Notes under the pieces: generated by a model
Databases searched by the model: none
Seen by the model: the letters and a program-made list of their open reading frames with translations, nothing else
What the model was told of the DNA's origin: nothing
Made by a program: the position numbers and the translations under genes
Shown: positions 1 to 9,957 of the stretch, piece after piece
How positions within the stretch are numbered: position 1 is the first letter of the stretch
Layout of the letters: each line of letters opens with the position of its first letter
DNA from: Symbiodinium natans
Lineage: Eukaryota; Sar; Dinophyceae; Suessiales; Symbiodiniaceae
Reading direction: 5' to 3'
NCBI GenBank assembly: GCA_905221605.1
Contig: CAJNDS010002197.1
Location: 92,501-112,500, forward strand
Length of the DNA stretch: 20,000 bases

Positions 1-170
1 CTTCAACCCTCGACCCTAAATCCCCCTAAACCTCCCCTAAACCTCCTAAATCCCCCTAAACCCCCCTAAACCCCCCTAAACCCCCCTAAACCCCCCTAAA
101 CCCCCCTAAACCCCCCTAACCCCCAAACCCCAAACCCTAAACCCTAGACCCTAAACCCCAAACCCTAAAG
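1..170. repeat. Degenerate telomere-like array (CCCTAAA / CCCCCCTAAA)
   Basis: C-strand telomere-like motifs fill this block. A run of 10-base CCCCCCTAAA units lies near 60-118, flanked by CCCTAAA, CCCCAAA and CCTCCTAAA variants. CCCTAAA is the complement of TTTAGGG, the telomere motif of plants and dinoflagellates. The variant units and the sequence that follows suggest an interstitial or subtelomeric remnant rather than an active chromosome end, but the window edge prevents a firm decision. Confidence 0.8.
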
Positions 171-269
171 AGCTTCGAGCGAAGAGGCACCACGGTCTTG
201 GCCTGCATACCTCGGGGTCGGGCCTTCCCCGCCTGCTCCCTGGAGCAAGGCTCCCTGAGTCCTGGAAAA

Positions 270-530
270 AGGGGGTGTTTAATGGGTTTTCAGAGGTTTT
301 TCTCAAGGCCTTTTTTTCAAGAGGTTTTTACGAGGTTTCTTGGATGCTTTCAGAGACGTTTAGAGGCTTTTCGAGGAGACCTTCAAAGGGGGGCTCGTTA
401 GAGGCTTCTAGGCTTCAGGGGAGAGGGTTCTGGCAGGCGTTGAGAGGAGACTTTCGTAGGTTTCTAGAGGCTTTCAGAGGATTTCAGAGGTTCTTAGAGG
501 CTGCAGAGTTGCCTTGGTTATGTCTGTCGG
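270..530. repeat. Degenerate AGAGG-TTT minisatellite-like region
   Basis: The + strand is a loose repetition of units such as TTAGAGGCTTT, CAGAGGTTTT and TTTCAGAGG, with a strong G/T bias. The open reading frames through it encode low-complexity Phe/Arg/Gly-rich peptides and are best read as a by-product of the repeat. No protein family is recognisable. Confidence 0.55.
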
Positions 531-1680
531 GTTGAGAGGCTTGTTAGGCTTGTTTAAACAGCTTGTTTTTAGGGTGGGATAGGTTGTATAGGGTTTACGG
601 GGCTTATAGGCGTTCATAGGCTTGAGGGTTCAGGGTCTAAGGTTTAGGGGTCTAGTATTGTGCTGTGGCGGGCCCTGCGCCGAACATCTCCCGAACCCTC
701 AAGCCTTGAGCCACAGGACCCCAAAGCCCTTTCAATTCTGAGCCGCAAGCTCGAGACTCGTCTGTCAGTTCCATCCGCCGGGCCCTTTGCTGCCCGAAGC
801 CCTGCACCCCAAACCCCAACCCTAATACCCCTTAACCCGAACCCCTTGACCCTAAACCCAAGAAAGCCTAACCCCTCAACGCCAAACCGCGACACCGGAG
901 GCGCAGCTTTTGGGCTTTTCGGGGTCTGAACTGCAGGGCATGCGATTCAGGGTTTAGGGTTCGGCTTGAAGAAAAGGTTTGTTAGCGAGCTATTTGAGCT
1001 CCGAGCCCCTGAACACCCCTAAACTCCTACTAAGCTGCAGCCGAGTGTTCGTTGGTCGAGCAAGAATGGAGAGCCAGAAAATCAGTGCAGCATTCCGAAG
1101 CCTAGTCGTCACATGTAGAGAGCAACCCTGCAGTCCTCTGCAGTAGGGAGCCCAAACCCGCAGAAGAAGAAGACCCCGGAAACCCACTACTTGGAGCTTC
1201 AGGGTACTTCTAACCCCAATGAAAACTGCGCTTACAAGACCCCGAAGTCCTCTAAGTAGGTTGCAAGTAGACTTGTAATATGAGTACCCATGAACCTCCA
1301 AAGTAGACCTCCAAACTTGAGAAGGCTTGGACTATGAGTCCACGGGTGGCCTGACTCTCCAGCGCTGGGGCCTTTAGCCGGGACTTCGGAGTGGAGTTTT
1401 ACGACAGGGGTCGGAATAATGACCAATGTTTTTCCCTTATGGTCCCTGTATATTCATACCCCCAAAGCTCTATTCCAATTATTAAAGCCCCTATATTAGG
1501 CAAGTGCCCAGGGTTTAGACCTTAAAGGTTTAGGGTTTAGGCTTGATGTGGAATTCACATTTATGTTGTATGGGTGCCAAGATTCGTATAACCCGAGGTA
1601 GTCCTGCATACGCCATAGATCATTCCTTGTCATAGGGCCTTGGCATCCACCCAAGTTAGGGATTCTGGGTGTGGGGCAGG
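531..1680. other. Non-coding mosaic with scattered telomere-like motifs
   Basis: No supportable gene is seen. Short degenerate TTTAGGG-like runs occur near 570-655, 945-965 and 1508-1540, and degenerate CCCTAA-like runs near 800-880. Open frames on both strands are under 110 codons, of biased composition, and match no recognisable family. Confidence 0.5.
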
Positions 1681-1699
1681 ATCCCGGATTGATTCGGGA

Positions 1700-1724
1700 C
1701 CAGTCCGTACGTCTGCCGGACTGG
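1700..1724. other. Perfect 8-bp hairpin
   Basis: CCAGTCCG at 1700-1707 pairs exactly with CGGACTGG at 1717-1724 across a 9-base loop. It lies just upstream of the endonuclease-like remnant. Its function is unknown and it may be a chance inverted repeat. Confidence 0.6.
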
Positions 1725-1740
1725 ATCCTTCTGACTGGCG

Positions 1741-2030
1741 GTGAACACAGCCTCGCGTATCCCCTCTTTCATTGCTACTTGCATTGCAAAGGACCTCTTC
1801 CACTCGGTGCTGGAGTTCGCTGAAAAGCATCGGGTCCAGGTGATTGCTCTGCAAGAATTTCGCGGCCACTCTCACAGCGTGCCTTGGGCACACACGTGCG
1901 TGCCCAAATGCGGGCTTTTCATGTTGCTTTCTGGGCCCCTCCTCCGTGTGATGCCTTTGTCCCACTTGACCGGCCTCTTCTGGTTTGGTTGCCTCTGGCC
2001 GTAAACCCTGGCGTCGGAAGCTGTTCAATG
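1741..2030 (+). pseudogene. Possible decayed endonuclease/exonuclease-like fragment
   Basis: The + strand frame from 1741 reads LFHSVLEFAEKHRVQVIALQ followed by EFR. This resembles the helix plus the ALQE strand of endonuclease/exonuclease/phosphatase domains, as found in non-LTR retrotransposons. From about 1884 a different frame continues with RAFHVAF and LLVWLPLAVNP, which resembles a later part of such a domain, so at least one frameshift would separate the pieces. There is no start codon, no full catalytic set and no adjacent reverse transcriptase. This is pattern recognition only; the match may be spurious. Confidence 0.3.
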
Positions 2031-2031
2031 A

Positions 2032-2151
2032 GGGACTCTTGCGGATATTTTGGGCTTGCGACAGCTTGTTGAGGCCCAGCAAGGCCGAATCTGTGCATAT
2101 TATGGGGGGAGAGAAGCAACCCAAAACCACTATAAGTACGTACTGAAGTGA
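2032..2151 (+). pseudogene. Short protein-like reading segment of unknown family
   Basis: Between two TGA codons (2029-2031 and 2149-2151) one + strand frame reads a balanced, protein-like peptide containing LRQLVEAQQGRICAYYGG and then REATQNHYKYVLK. The composition is unlike the low-complexity peptides from surrounding frames. It may be a further decayed piece of the fragment just upstream or an isolated exon; a GTGAGG donor-like sequence overlaps its end. I do not recognise a family. Confidence 0.25.
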
Positions 2152-2416
2152 GGAAGCCCAAATCCCCTAGGATGCCCAGTAGTACCCTTACTTCCTTTTT
2201 GGCAGGTTCAGGTTCCCTTATAAACCCCTTTAAGCAAAAAAGGGGCACCCTTTTTCATCCTAGGTTACTGGGCAACCTAGTCCCGCTTCAAGGCTCATCA
2301 CAAGTAGGATTGTGTTGGGTCATGCGTACTTCAAAGGCGGATGAGCCCCTGGCCGCGCTTGCCTTCGTCTAGCCGGACTTTTAAGTTGTCCCTGAACCTT
2401 GAAGAGCCCCAAACTT

Positions 2417-2449
2417 CAGGGTTTAGGGTTTAGGGTTTAGGGTTTAGGG
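2417..2449. repeat. Short TTTAGGG array
   Basis: Four near-perfect TTTAGGG units in G-strand orientation. The stretch after it (2450-2701) holds degenerate C-rich motifs but no recognisable gene. Confidence 0.85.
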
Positions 2450-2701
2450 ACCCCAGACCCCATATCTCAAGTTTCACAGACCCAAGCCCCAGAATCCAAG
2501 CCCTGATCTTTCAGGCACTTTCAAGCCCCAAACCCCGGGCTCCAGACTTGGAATTTTTGAATTTTGACAACCCCGAAACCCTGAACCACAACCCTCCCAA
2601 ACTTACTGGCTCTCAGCAGAGAGTTAGGGAACCCGGTGCCTTATTTTCCCACATCAAGGGTCAACAAAAGGGCTGTGAACACGAGGTACCATTCCCTCAT
2701 T

Positions 2702-2801
2702 CCCTGAACCCTAAACCCTAAACCCTAAACCCTAAACCCTAAACCCTAAACCCTAAACCCTAAACCCTAAACCCTAAACCCTAAACCCTAAACCCTAAAC
2801 C
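2702..2801. repeat. Interstitial CCCTAAA array
   Basis: About 13 tandem CCCTAAA units with almost no variants, in C-strand orientation. It is separated from the next array by about 90 bases of unique sequence that contains a perfect hairpin. Confidence 0.95.
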
Positions 2802-2834
2802 TGAGAAGCAGAAGCCCTGAGCTCTCAGGTGTCG

Positions 2835-2851
2835 ACACTGCGGAGCAGTGT
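2835..2851. other. Perfect 7-bp hairpin between telomere-like arrays
   Basis: ACACTGC (2835-2841), loop GGA, GCAGTGT (2845-2851). A second short palindromic element, CCTGAG-CT-CTCAGG, lies just before it near 2816-2829. Both sit in the unique gap between two CCCTAAA arrays. Confidence 0.7.
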
Positions 2852-2892
2852 TGTGCAGCTTGCAGGTCCTGGGGCGACTGCAAGGCGTCAGT

Positions 2893-3048
2893 ATAAACCC
2901 TAAACCCTAAACCCTAAACCCTAAACCCTAAACCCTAAACCCTAAACCCTAAACCCTAAACCCTAAACCCTAAACCCTAAACCCTAAACCCTAAACCTTA
3001 AACCCTAAACCCTAAACCCTAAACCCAGACATTAAGCCCTAAACCCTG
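2893..3048. repeat. Interstitial CCCTAAA array
   Basis: About 18 CCCTAAA units, decaying at the right end into CCCAGAC and ACCCTGAAC variants. Downstream sequence 3049-3342 is apparently unique and shows no supportable gene or RNA. Confidence 0.95.
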
Positions 3049-3342
3049 AACACCTGAATCCAAGTGAGCATGAAAGCAAAGAATGCCCATGCAGCCGGCA
3101 TTGAGCGTTTTTTGAGCTGGGATTTCGGGAGAATCGGTGTTTCCGTGGATTGAGGGTAGAGGTATGGCACGAGCCTGGCGTTTCGGGTTTTGGGTTATGG
3201 GAGTTTTTTCATTGGGGGGCCAACTGAGTCTAGGACAGTTTCACGTGGGAAGTTTCCTTTCATGTAGTCCTTCTATAAACATTCTGTTACCCGAACTGTA
3301 GCGGCACTTGCAAGAACTTGTGCTTCGCGTTCCCAGACGATG

Positions 3343-3453
3343 CCCTAACCCTAAACCCTAAACCCTAAACCCTAAACCCTAAACCCTAAACCCTAAACCC
3401 TAAACCCTAAGCCCTAAGCCCTAAGCCCTAAGCCCTGAGCCCTAAACCCTAAA
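3343..3453. repeat. CCCTAAA array grading into CCCTAAG
   Basis: Perfect CCCTAAA units followed by a homogenised run of CCCTAAG units (about 3405-3437), then CCCTAAA again. The local spread of a single-base variant indicates slippage or unequal exchange within the array. Confidence 0.9.
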
Positions 3454-3472
3454 CCACCTCCGTTGGAGGTGG
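3454..3472. other. Perfect 8-bp hairpin with 3-base loop
   Basis: CCACCTCC (3454-3461), GTT loop, GGAGGTGG (3465-3472). It begins exactly where the CCCTAAA array stops and lies before the opposing TTTAGGG array at 3526. Confidence 0.75.
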
Positions 3473-3525
3473 GAGTGTGGGATGAGCACTGGCGCGAGCC
3501 GCTTGGCTGCGTTCTGTGTTCTGTG

Positions 3526-3596
3526 TTTAGGGTTTAGGGTTTAGGGTTTGGGGTTTAGGGTTTAGGGTGTAGGGTTTAGGGTTTAGGGTTTTGGGA
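3526..3596. repeat. TTTAGGG array opposing the 3343-3453 array
   Basis: About ten G-strand units, with TTTGGGG and TGTAGGG variants. With the preceding C-strand array it forms a long inverted repeat around about 70 bases of unique sequence. The following stretch 3597-3881 holds no recognisable gene. Confidence 0.9.
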
Positions 3597-3881
3597 TTTG
3601 ACCCCAAACCTCGAAGCCCTTCGCCAGCTATCTATCGCAATCGCGGCATGTATGACCTACCTATACACATCTAGACCCATGAGCCCTGAACCCCTACCTC
3701 CCAAACCCCCAGTCCCCAACCCCAGACCCTAACCCCTGACCCCTAACATTGTTGAACATAGTTTTACCTTGTCATGAACACTTAAGCCCAAGAGGGAACA
3801 ACAAATGATCATGTTTCAAGAGTACCCCAAGCAGTGGTGCCGTACCCTCGCCGACCCTGCGATCTCCCAGCCCCCCCGAGG

Positions 3882-4620
3882 CTCTAAAGCCTAAAGCCTA
3901 AAGCCTAAAGCCTAAAACCTAAAGCCTAAAGCCTAAAGCCTAAAGCCTAAAGCCTAAAGCCTAAAGCCTAAAGCCTAAAGCCTAAAGCCTAAAGCCTAAA
4001 GCCTAAAGCCTAAAGCCTAAAGCCTAAAACCTAAAGCCTAAAGCCTAAAGCCTAAAGCCTAAAGCCTAAAGCCCTCAAGCCTCAAGCCTCAAGCCTCAAG
4101 CCTCAAGCCTCAAGCCTCAAGCCTGAAGCCTAAAGCCTAAAGCCTAAAGCCTAAAGCCTAAAGCCTAAAGCCTAAAGCCTAAAGCCTAGAGCCTAGAGCC
4201 TAGAGCCTAGAGCCTAGAGCCTAGAGCCTAGAGCCTAGAGCCTAGAGCCTAGAAGCCTAAAGCCTAAAGCCTAAAGCCTAAAGCCTAAAGCCTTAAGCCT
4301 TAAGCCTTAAGCCTAAAGCCTAAAGCCTAAAGCCTTAAAGCTTAAGCCTTAAGCCTTAAGTCTTAAGCCTAAAGCCTCAAAGCCTTAAAGCCTTAAAGCC
4401 TAAAAGCCAAAAAGGCCTAAAAGCCTAAAAGCCTAAAAGCCTAAAAGCCTAAAAGCCTAAAAGCCTAAAAGCCTTAAAGCCTTAAAGCCTTAAAGCCTTA
4501 AAGCCTTAAAGCCTTAAAGCCTTAAAGCCTTAAAGCCTTCAAGCCCTAAAGCCTTAAAGCCTTAAAGCCTAAAGCCTAAAGCCGAAAGCCTAAAGCCTAA
4601 AGCCTAAACCCTAAAGCCTA
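3882..4620. repeat. GCCTAAA-family satellite with homogenised sub-blocks
   Basis: About 740 bases of tandem 7- and 8-base units. Sub-blocks each carry their own variant: GCCTAAA (about 3882-4070), GCCTCAA (4071-4130), GCCTAAA, GCCTAGA (about 4183-4250), GCCTTAA (about 4290-4318), 8-base GCCTAAAA (about 4405-4470), and 8-base GCCTTAAA (about 4470-4550). At the right end units mix with CCCTAAA and then become pure CCCTAAA (to about 4646). The unit is one base from the telomere motif, so the satellite probably arose from it. Confidence 0.93.
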
Positions 4621-4769
4621 AACCCTAAACCCTAAACCCTAAACCCTTCAAGCTCGAGGGTCTTCGCGCCTTGAGGAAGCATTCGAGGTTCCGAGGGGCC
4701 TTGCAGCTGTCCCTGTGGGAGTTTCTGCGGCGCATGCGTACAACCCGGAGCCCCGAATTTCTAGCCTAC

Positions 4770-4940
4770 ACCCTAAACCCTAAACGGCCCTAAACCCTAA
4801 ACCCTAAACCCCAAACCCTAAACCCTAAACCCTAAACCCTGAACCCTAAACCCTAAACCCTAAACCCTAAGCCTTTAACCCCAAACCCTAAACCCTAAAC
4901 CCTAAACCCTAAACCCTAAACTACCCTAAGCCCTAGAAAC
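4770..4940. repeat. Interstitial CCCTAAA array
   Basis: C-strand units with a few CCCCAAA, CCCTGAA and GCCTTTAA variants. The 4647-4769 stretch to its left is unique sequence with no recognisable gene. Confidence 0.92.
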
Positions 4941-4983
4941 CCTGGAAGCCCAGAGGTGCTACTTGAAATCTGGCTTCGTGTCA

Positions 4984-5020
4984 CGGCGCAGCAGCACCAA
5001 GCCGTTGCCGGGCTGCGTCG
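4984..5020. other. Imperfect stem-loop between opposed arrays
   Basis: CGGCGCAGC at 4984-4992 pairs with GCTGCGTCG at 5012-5020 with one mismatch, inside the unique gap between the CCCTAAA array ending near 4940 and the TTTAGGG array starting near 5057. Confidence 0.5.
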
Positions 5021-5056
5021 GGGGGGTGGACGAAAGTGTGCTGCAGAGCTTGGGAA

Positions 5057-5110
5057 GGTTTAGAGGTTAGGGTTTAGGGTTTAGGGTTTAGGGTTTAGAG
5101 TTTAGGGTTT
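5057..5110. repeat. TTTAGGG array
   Basis: About seven G-strand units, with TTTAGAG variants at the ends. It is followed by 5111-5312, a unique G/T-rich stretch with scattered GGGGTTT motifs and no gene that I can support. Confidence 0.9.
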
Positions 5111-5312
5111 ATTAAAGATTTAATTTCCGGTTCAGGGTTTGGGGTTGCTTGTACCATGGGGTTTTCAGGGTTTTGGGGTTTAGGTAGGCTTCTATGGGGT
5201 TTAAGGGCGCTCGCTGGGGCAGAGGGGAGAGTTTTGATGACTTTGTAAAGCATCGGCAACTCCACACCGAGATCAATCCATCAACCCTTAAATCCTAAAC
5301 CCCGAAACAGGG

Positions 5313-5488
5313 CCTAAACCCTAAACCCTAAACCCTAAACCCTAAACCCTAAACCCTAAACCCTAAACCCTAAACCCTAAACCCTAAACCCTAAACCCTA
5401 AACCCTAAACCCTAAACCCTAAACCCTAAACCCTAAACCCTAAACCCCAAACCCTCAACCCTAAACCCTAAACCCTCAACCACTAAAC
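5313..5488. repeat. Long interstitial CCCTAAA array
   Basis: More than twenty nearly perfect CCCTAAA units, with CCCCAAA and CCCTCAA variants confined to the right end. Confidence 0.95.
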
Positions 5489-5561
5489 CACACGCAGCAG
5501 CCTGCAAGCCCGTAGGACCGAAGCCCTGAGGCGGCTAGGGTCCCTAGTCTCTTTTCCGCTG

Positions 5562-5628
5562 TTTTAGGGTTTAGGGTTTAGGGTTTAGGGTTTAGGGTGT
5601 AGGGTTTAGGGTTTAGGGTTTAGGGTTT
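5562..5628. repeat. TTTAGGG array
   Basis: Nine G-strand units with one TGTAGGG variant. It faces the 5313-5488 array across a unique gap of about 75 bases. Sequence 5629-5799 to its right is unique with no recognisable gene. Confidence 0.92.
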
Positions 5629-5799
5629 TCCGGGATGAGGCTCCCTGAAGAGTCCCATTAAGCAGAACAGGGCTCTTCCCCCAAGCTGTAGCCCGGAAGC
5701 CCCAGAACCCAAAAGCCCCACGCCAAAAAAACCTCATGAAAGTTCGCCGGCAACACGCCTTTCAAGACTCCCCCCTAACAGTTCTCTAGCCGCCTAAGG

Positions 5800-5924
5800 C
5801 CCAAAACCCTAAGCCCGAAACCCTGAACCCCAAGCCCTAAACCCTAAACCCCAAACCCTAAACCCCAAACCCTAAACCCCAAACCCTAAACCCCAAACCC
5901 TAAACCCTGAACCCCAAACCCTAT
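5800..5924. repeat. Alternating CCCTAAA / CCCCAAA array
   Basis: The centre alternates CCCTAAA with CCCCAAA, so the effective repeat is a 14-base dimer repeated about four to five times. This higher-order unit is not seen in the other arrays of the window. Confidence 0.9.
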
Positions 5925-6007
5925 ATCTGCAAGACCGAAACGAAAAGCCACGGCGCAGCCCAGGCTGATCAGCTGCTTAGCAAGGGAGCGCAGCCCGGAG
6001 GCTTCCT

Positions 6008-6059
6008 TTGGGTTTAGAGTTTGGGGTTTAGGGTTTAGGGTTTAAGGTTCAGGGTTTAG
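6008..6059. repeat. TTTAGGG array
   Basis: Six or seven G-strand units with TTTAGAG, TTTGGGG and TTTAAGG variants; the last telomere-like block before the gene array. A perfect 6-base inverted repeat, CGAGTT (6067-6072) with AACTCG (6079-6084), follows directly. Confidence 0.88.
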
Positions 6060-6203
6060 CTGGGGTCGAGTTAGACCGAACTCGTTCAATTGAGGAATAT
6101 ACCGCGGTTCACAATCAGGAGCCTATTCCTTCGTCAGTGCACCCTGAGATCTGTCGATTCGGATTCTTTCTGACAGAGGTTCTGGGAAAGGGGCTCCCTA
6201 ATG

Positions 6204-6227
6204 CCGATAGCTGATAGCTGGCTCAAG
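6204..6227 (+). promoter_or_regulatory. Possible spliced-leader relic in front of GAPDH copy 1
   Basis: TGGCTCAAG at 6219-6227 is identical to the last nine bases of the dinoflagellate spliced leader as I recall it. A CCG..TAGC stretch at 6204-6211 loosely resembles the start of that leader. It lies 43 bases before the ATG at 6271. Reinserted messenger copies in dinoflagellates are known to keep such relics. A tandem GATAGCT duplication in the same place could explain part of the resemblance, so this remains an inference. Confidence 0.4.
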
Positions 6228-6270
6228 AGCAAGGCAGCACGCCTCCTTTCGACCGACCCTTCGGCCCACC

Positions 6271-7661
<1,391 letters not shown>

Positions 7662-8049
7662 GCTGCCAGAGCTCGTGCGGCTGCTTTTAAGAAGATGAGA
7701 TCCATGAATGACTCATGATCTCTGCACGGTTGATACTTCCAACCGCCTCTTGAACCCTCCAGCTCATTTTCCGCCTCGCCGAGTGAAGCGGCGCATTATA
7801 CTAAAAACTATTTCGGAGATTCTAGCGAGCGCCATCATGTGCGCTGGCCGAGAGCAACTGGAGAGGACATGCTGCAAAAACGTTGTTTTTTCCTGATTGC
7901 CCAGGGGCAAGGCCTGAGTTGTTTTCAACATCCCTTGAGTCCTCTTGCCCCCAACACTGAACGAATGCTCCCCCCCGCAAGACGGGCCACCTAGATTTGA
8001 AGCAGCTTCAGACACGAATTCCAAAACTCATCAACTTAAAGCGTGCCTT
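7662..8049 (+). repeat. Type A intergenic spacer (after copy 1)
   Basis: About 390 bases repeated with few changes after copies 2 (9518-9898), 4 (12352-12733) and 7 (17247-17610, with a deletion in its right half). It holds two hairpins near the left end, a conserved central block (AGCTCATTTTCCGCCTCGCC, then a GCGC-rich segment), a C-run and a conserved tail leading into the next leader. The ORFs it contains (for example 7708-7896) are short and disrupted by indels between copies, so I treat it as non-coding 3' and intergenic sequence. Confidence 0.85.
7697..7745 (+). promoter_or_regulatory. Paired hairpins downstream of the stop codon
   Basis: Hairpin 1 pairs GAGATCCATGA (from 7697) with TCATGATCTC (to 7722) with one bulged base. 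Hairpin 2 pairs CGGTTG (7727-7732) with CAACCG (7740-7745). Both recur after copies 2 (9553-9601), 4 (12387-12435) and 7 (17282-17330). Between copies only the loop of hairpin 2 changes while the stem is kept. A role in 3' processing or polyadenylation of a polycistronic transcript is possible but unproven. Confidence 0.55.
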
Positions 8050-8104
8050 CCCGAGCAGCCGCGTGCCAGCAAAGTATCACAGCCCTCATCTGGTCCTTGC
8101 CACC
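8040..8104 (+). promoter_or_regulatory. Common 5' leader with candidate trans-splice acceptor (copy 2)
   Basis: A pyrimidine-rich run CCTTCCC followed by GAGCAG (AG at 8057-8058), a second AG at 8068-8069, then a conserved leader ending TTGCCACC directly before ATG. The same leader precedes copies 3-8 (acceptor AG ends near 9911, 10901, 12745, 13785, 15801 and 17622), where CCCTAGCAG replaces the CCCGAGCAG of this copy. Dinoflagellate messages usually receive a spliced leader at such an AG. The leader stays open in the GAPDH frame, so ATG choice rests on the conserved protein start. Confidence 0.5.
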
Positions 8105-9517
<1,413 letters not shown>

Positions 9518-9898
9518 GCTGCCAAAGCTCGTGCGGCTGCTTTTAAGAAGATGAGATCCATGAATGACTCATGATCTCTGCACGGTTGATATTTTCAACC
9601 GCCTCTTGAACCCTCCAGCTCATTTTCCGCCTCGCCGAGTGAAGCGGCGCATTATACTAAAAACTATTTCGGAGATTCTAGCGAGCGCCATCATGTGCGC
9701 TGGCCGAGAGCAACTGGAGAGGACATGCTGCAAAACGTGTTTTTTCCTGATTGCCCAGGGGCAAGGTCTCAGTTGTTTTCAACATCCCGTGAGTCCTCTT
9801 GCCCCCAACACTGAACGAATGCTCCCCCCCCAAGACGGGCCACCTAGATTAGAAGCAGCTTCAGGCACGAATTCCAAATTTCCTCAACTTGAAGCGTG
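9518..9898 (+). repeat. Type A spacer (after copy 2)
   Basis: Nearly identical to the spacer after copy 4 (12352-12733), including GGCAAGGTCTCAG, CATCCCGTGAG and AATTTCCTCAACTTGAAGCG variants not found after copies 1 or 7. Both of these spacers lead into the copies that lack codon 4 (copies 3 and 5), so spacer plus gene start were duplicated together. Confidence 0.85.
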
Positions 9899-9957
9899 CC
9901 TTCCCTAGCAGCCGCGTGCCAGCAAAGTATCACAGCCCTCATCTGGTCCTTGCCACC

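Noticed and set aside
1-170. True chromosome end at the left edge
   Set aside because: The units are mixed variants, and similar arrays recur throughout the window in both orientations, so the block is not distinguishable from other interstitial arrays.
198-929. Small ORFs in the left flank on both strands
   Set aside because: Low-complexity peptides from repeat-rich sequence with no homology that I can recognise.
1630-2248. Minus-strand ORFs of 109 and 166 codons
   Set aside because: They lie opposite the endonuclease-like frame, overlap each other and show no family features. The plus-strand reading is the more protein-like one.
3882-4620. CRISPR-like array of short repeats
   Set aside because: Units are 7-8 bases, directly adjacent and without spacers; this is a simple satellite.
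7775-7870. Possible tRNA or snoRNA in the GCGC-rich centre of the type A spacer
   Set aside because: No cloverleaf, and no convincing box C/D or H/ACA pattern could be built. Conservation among recent duplicates is not evidence of function.
7997-8104. Upstream in-frame ATG extending copy 2, and similar extensions before copies 3, 5 and 7
   Set aside because: The extension covers the putative leader and acceptor, would hide the hydrophobic signal segment behind a polar peptide, and is absent in copy 1. The shared MPSTATN start fits a signal peptide.
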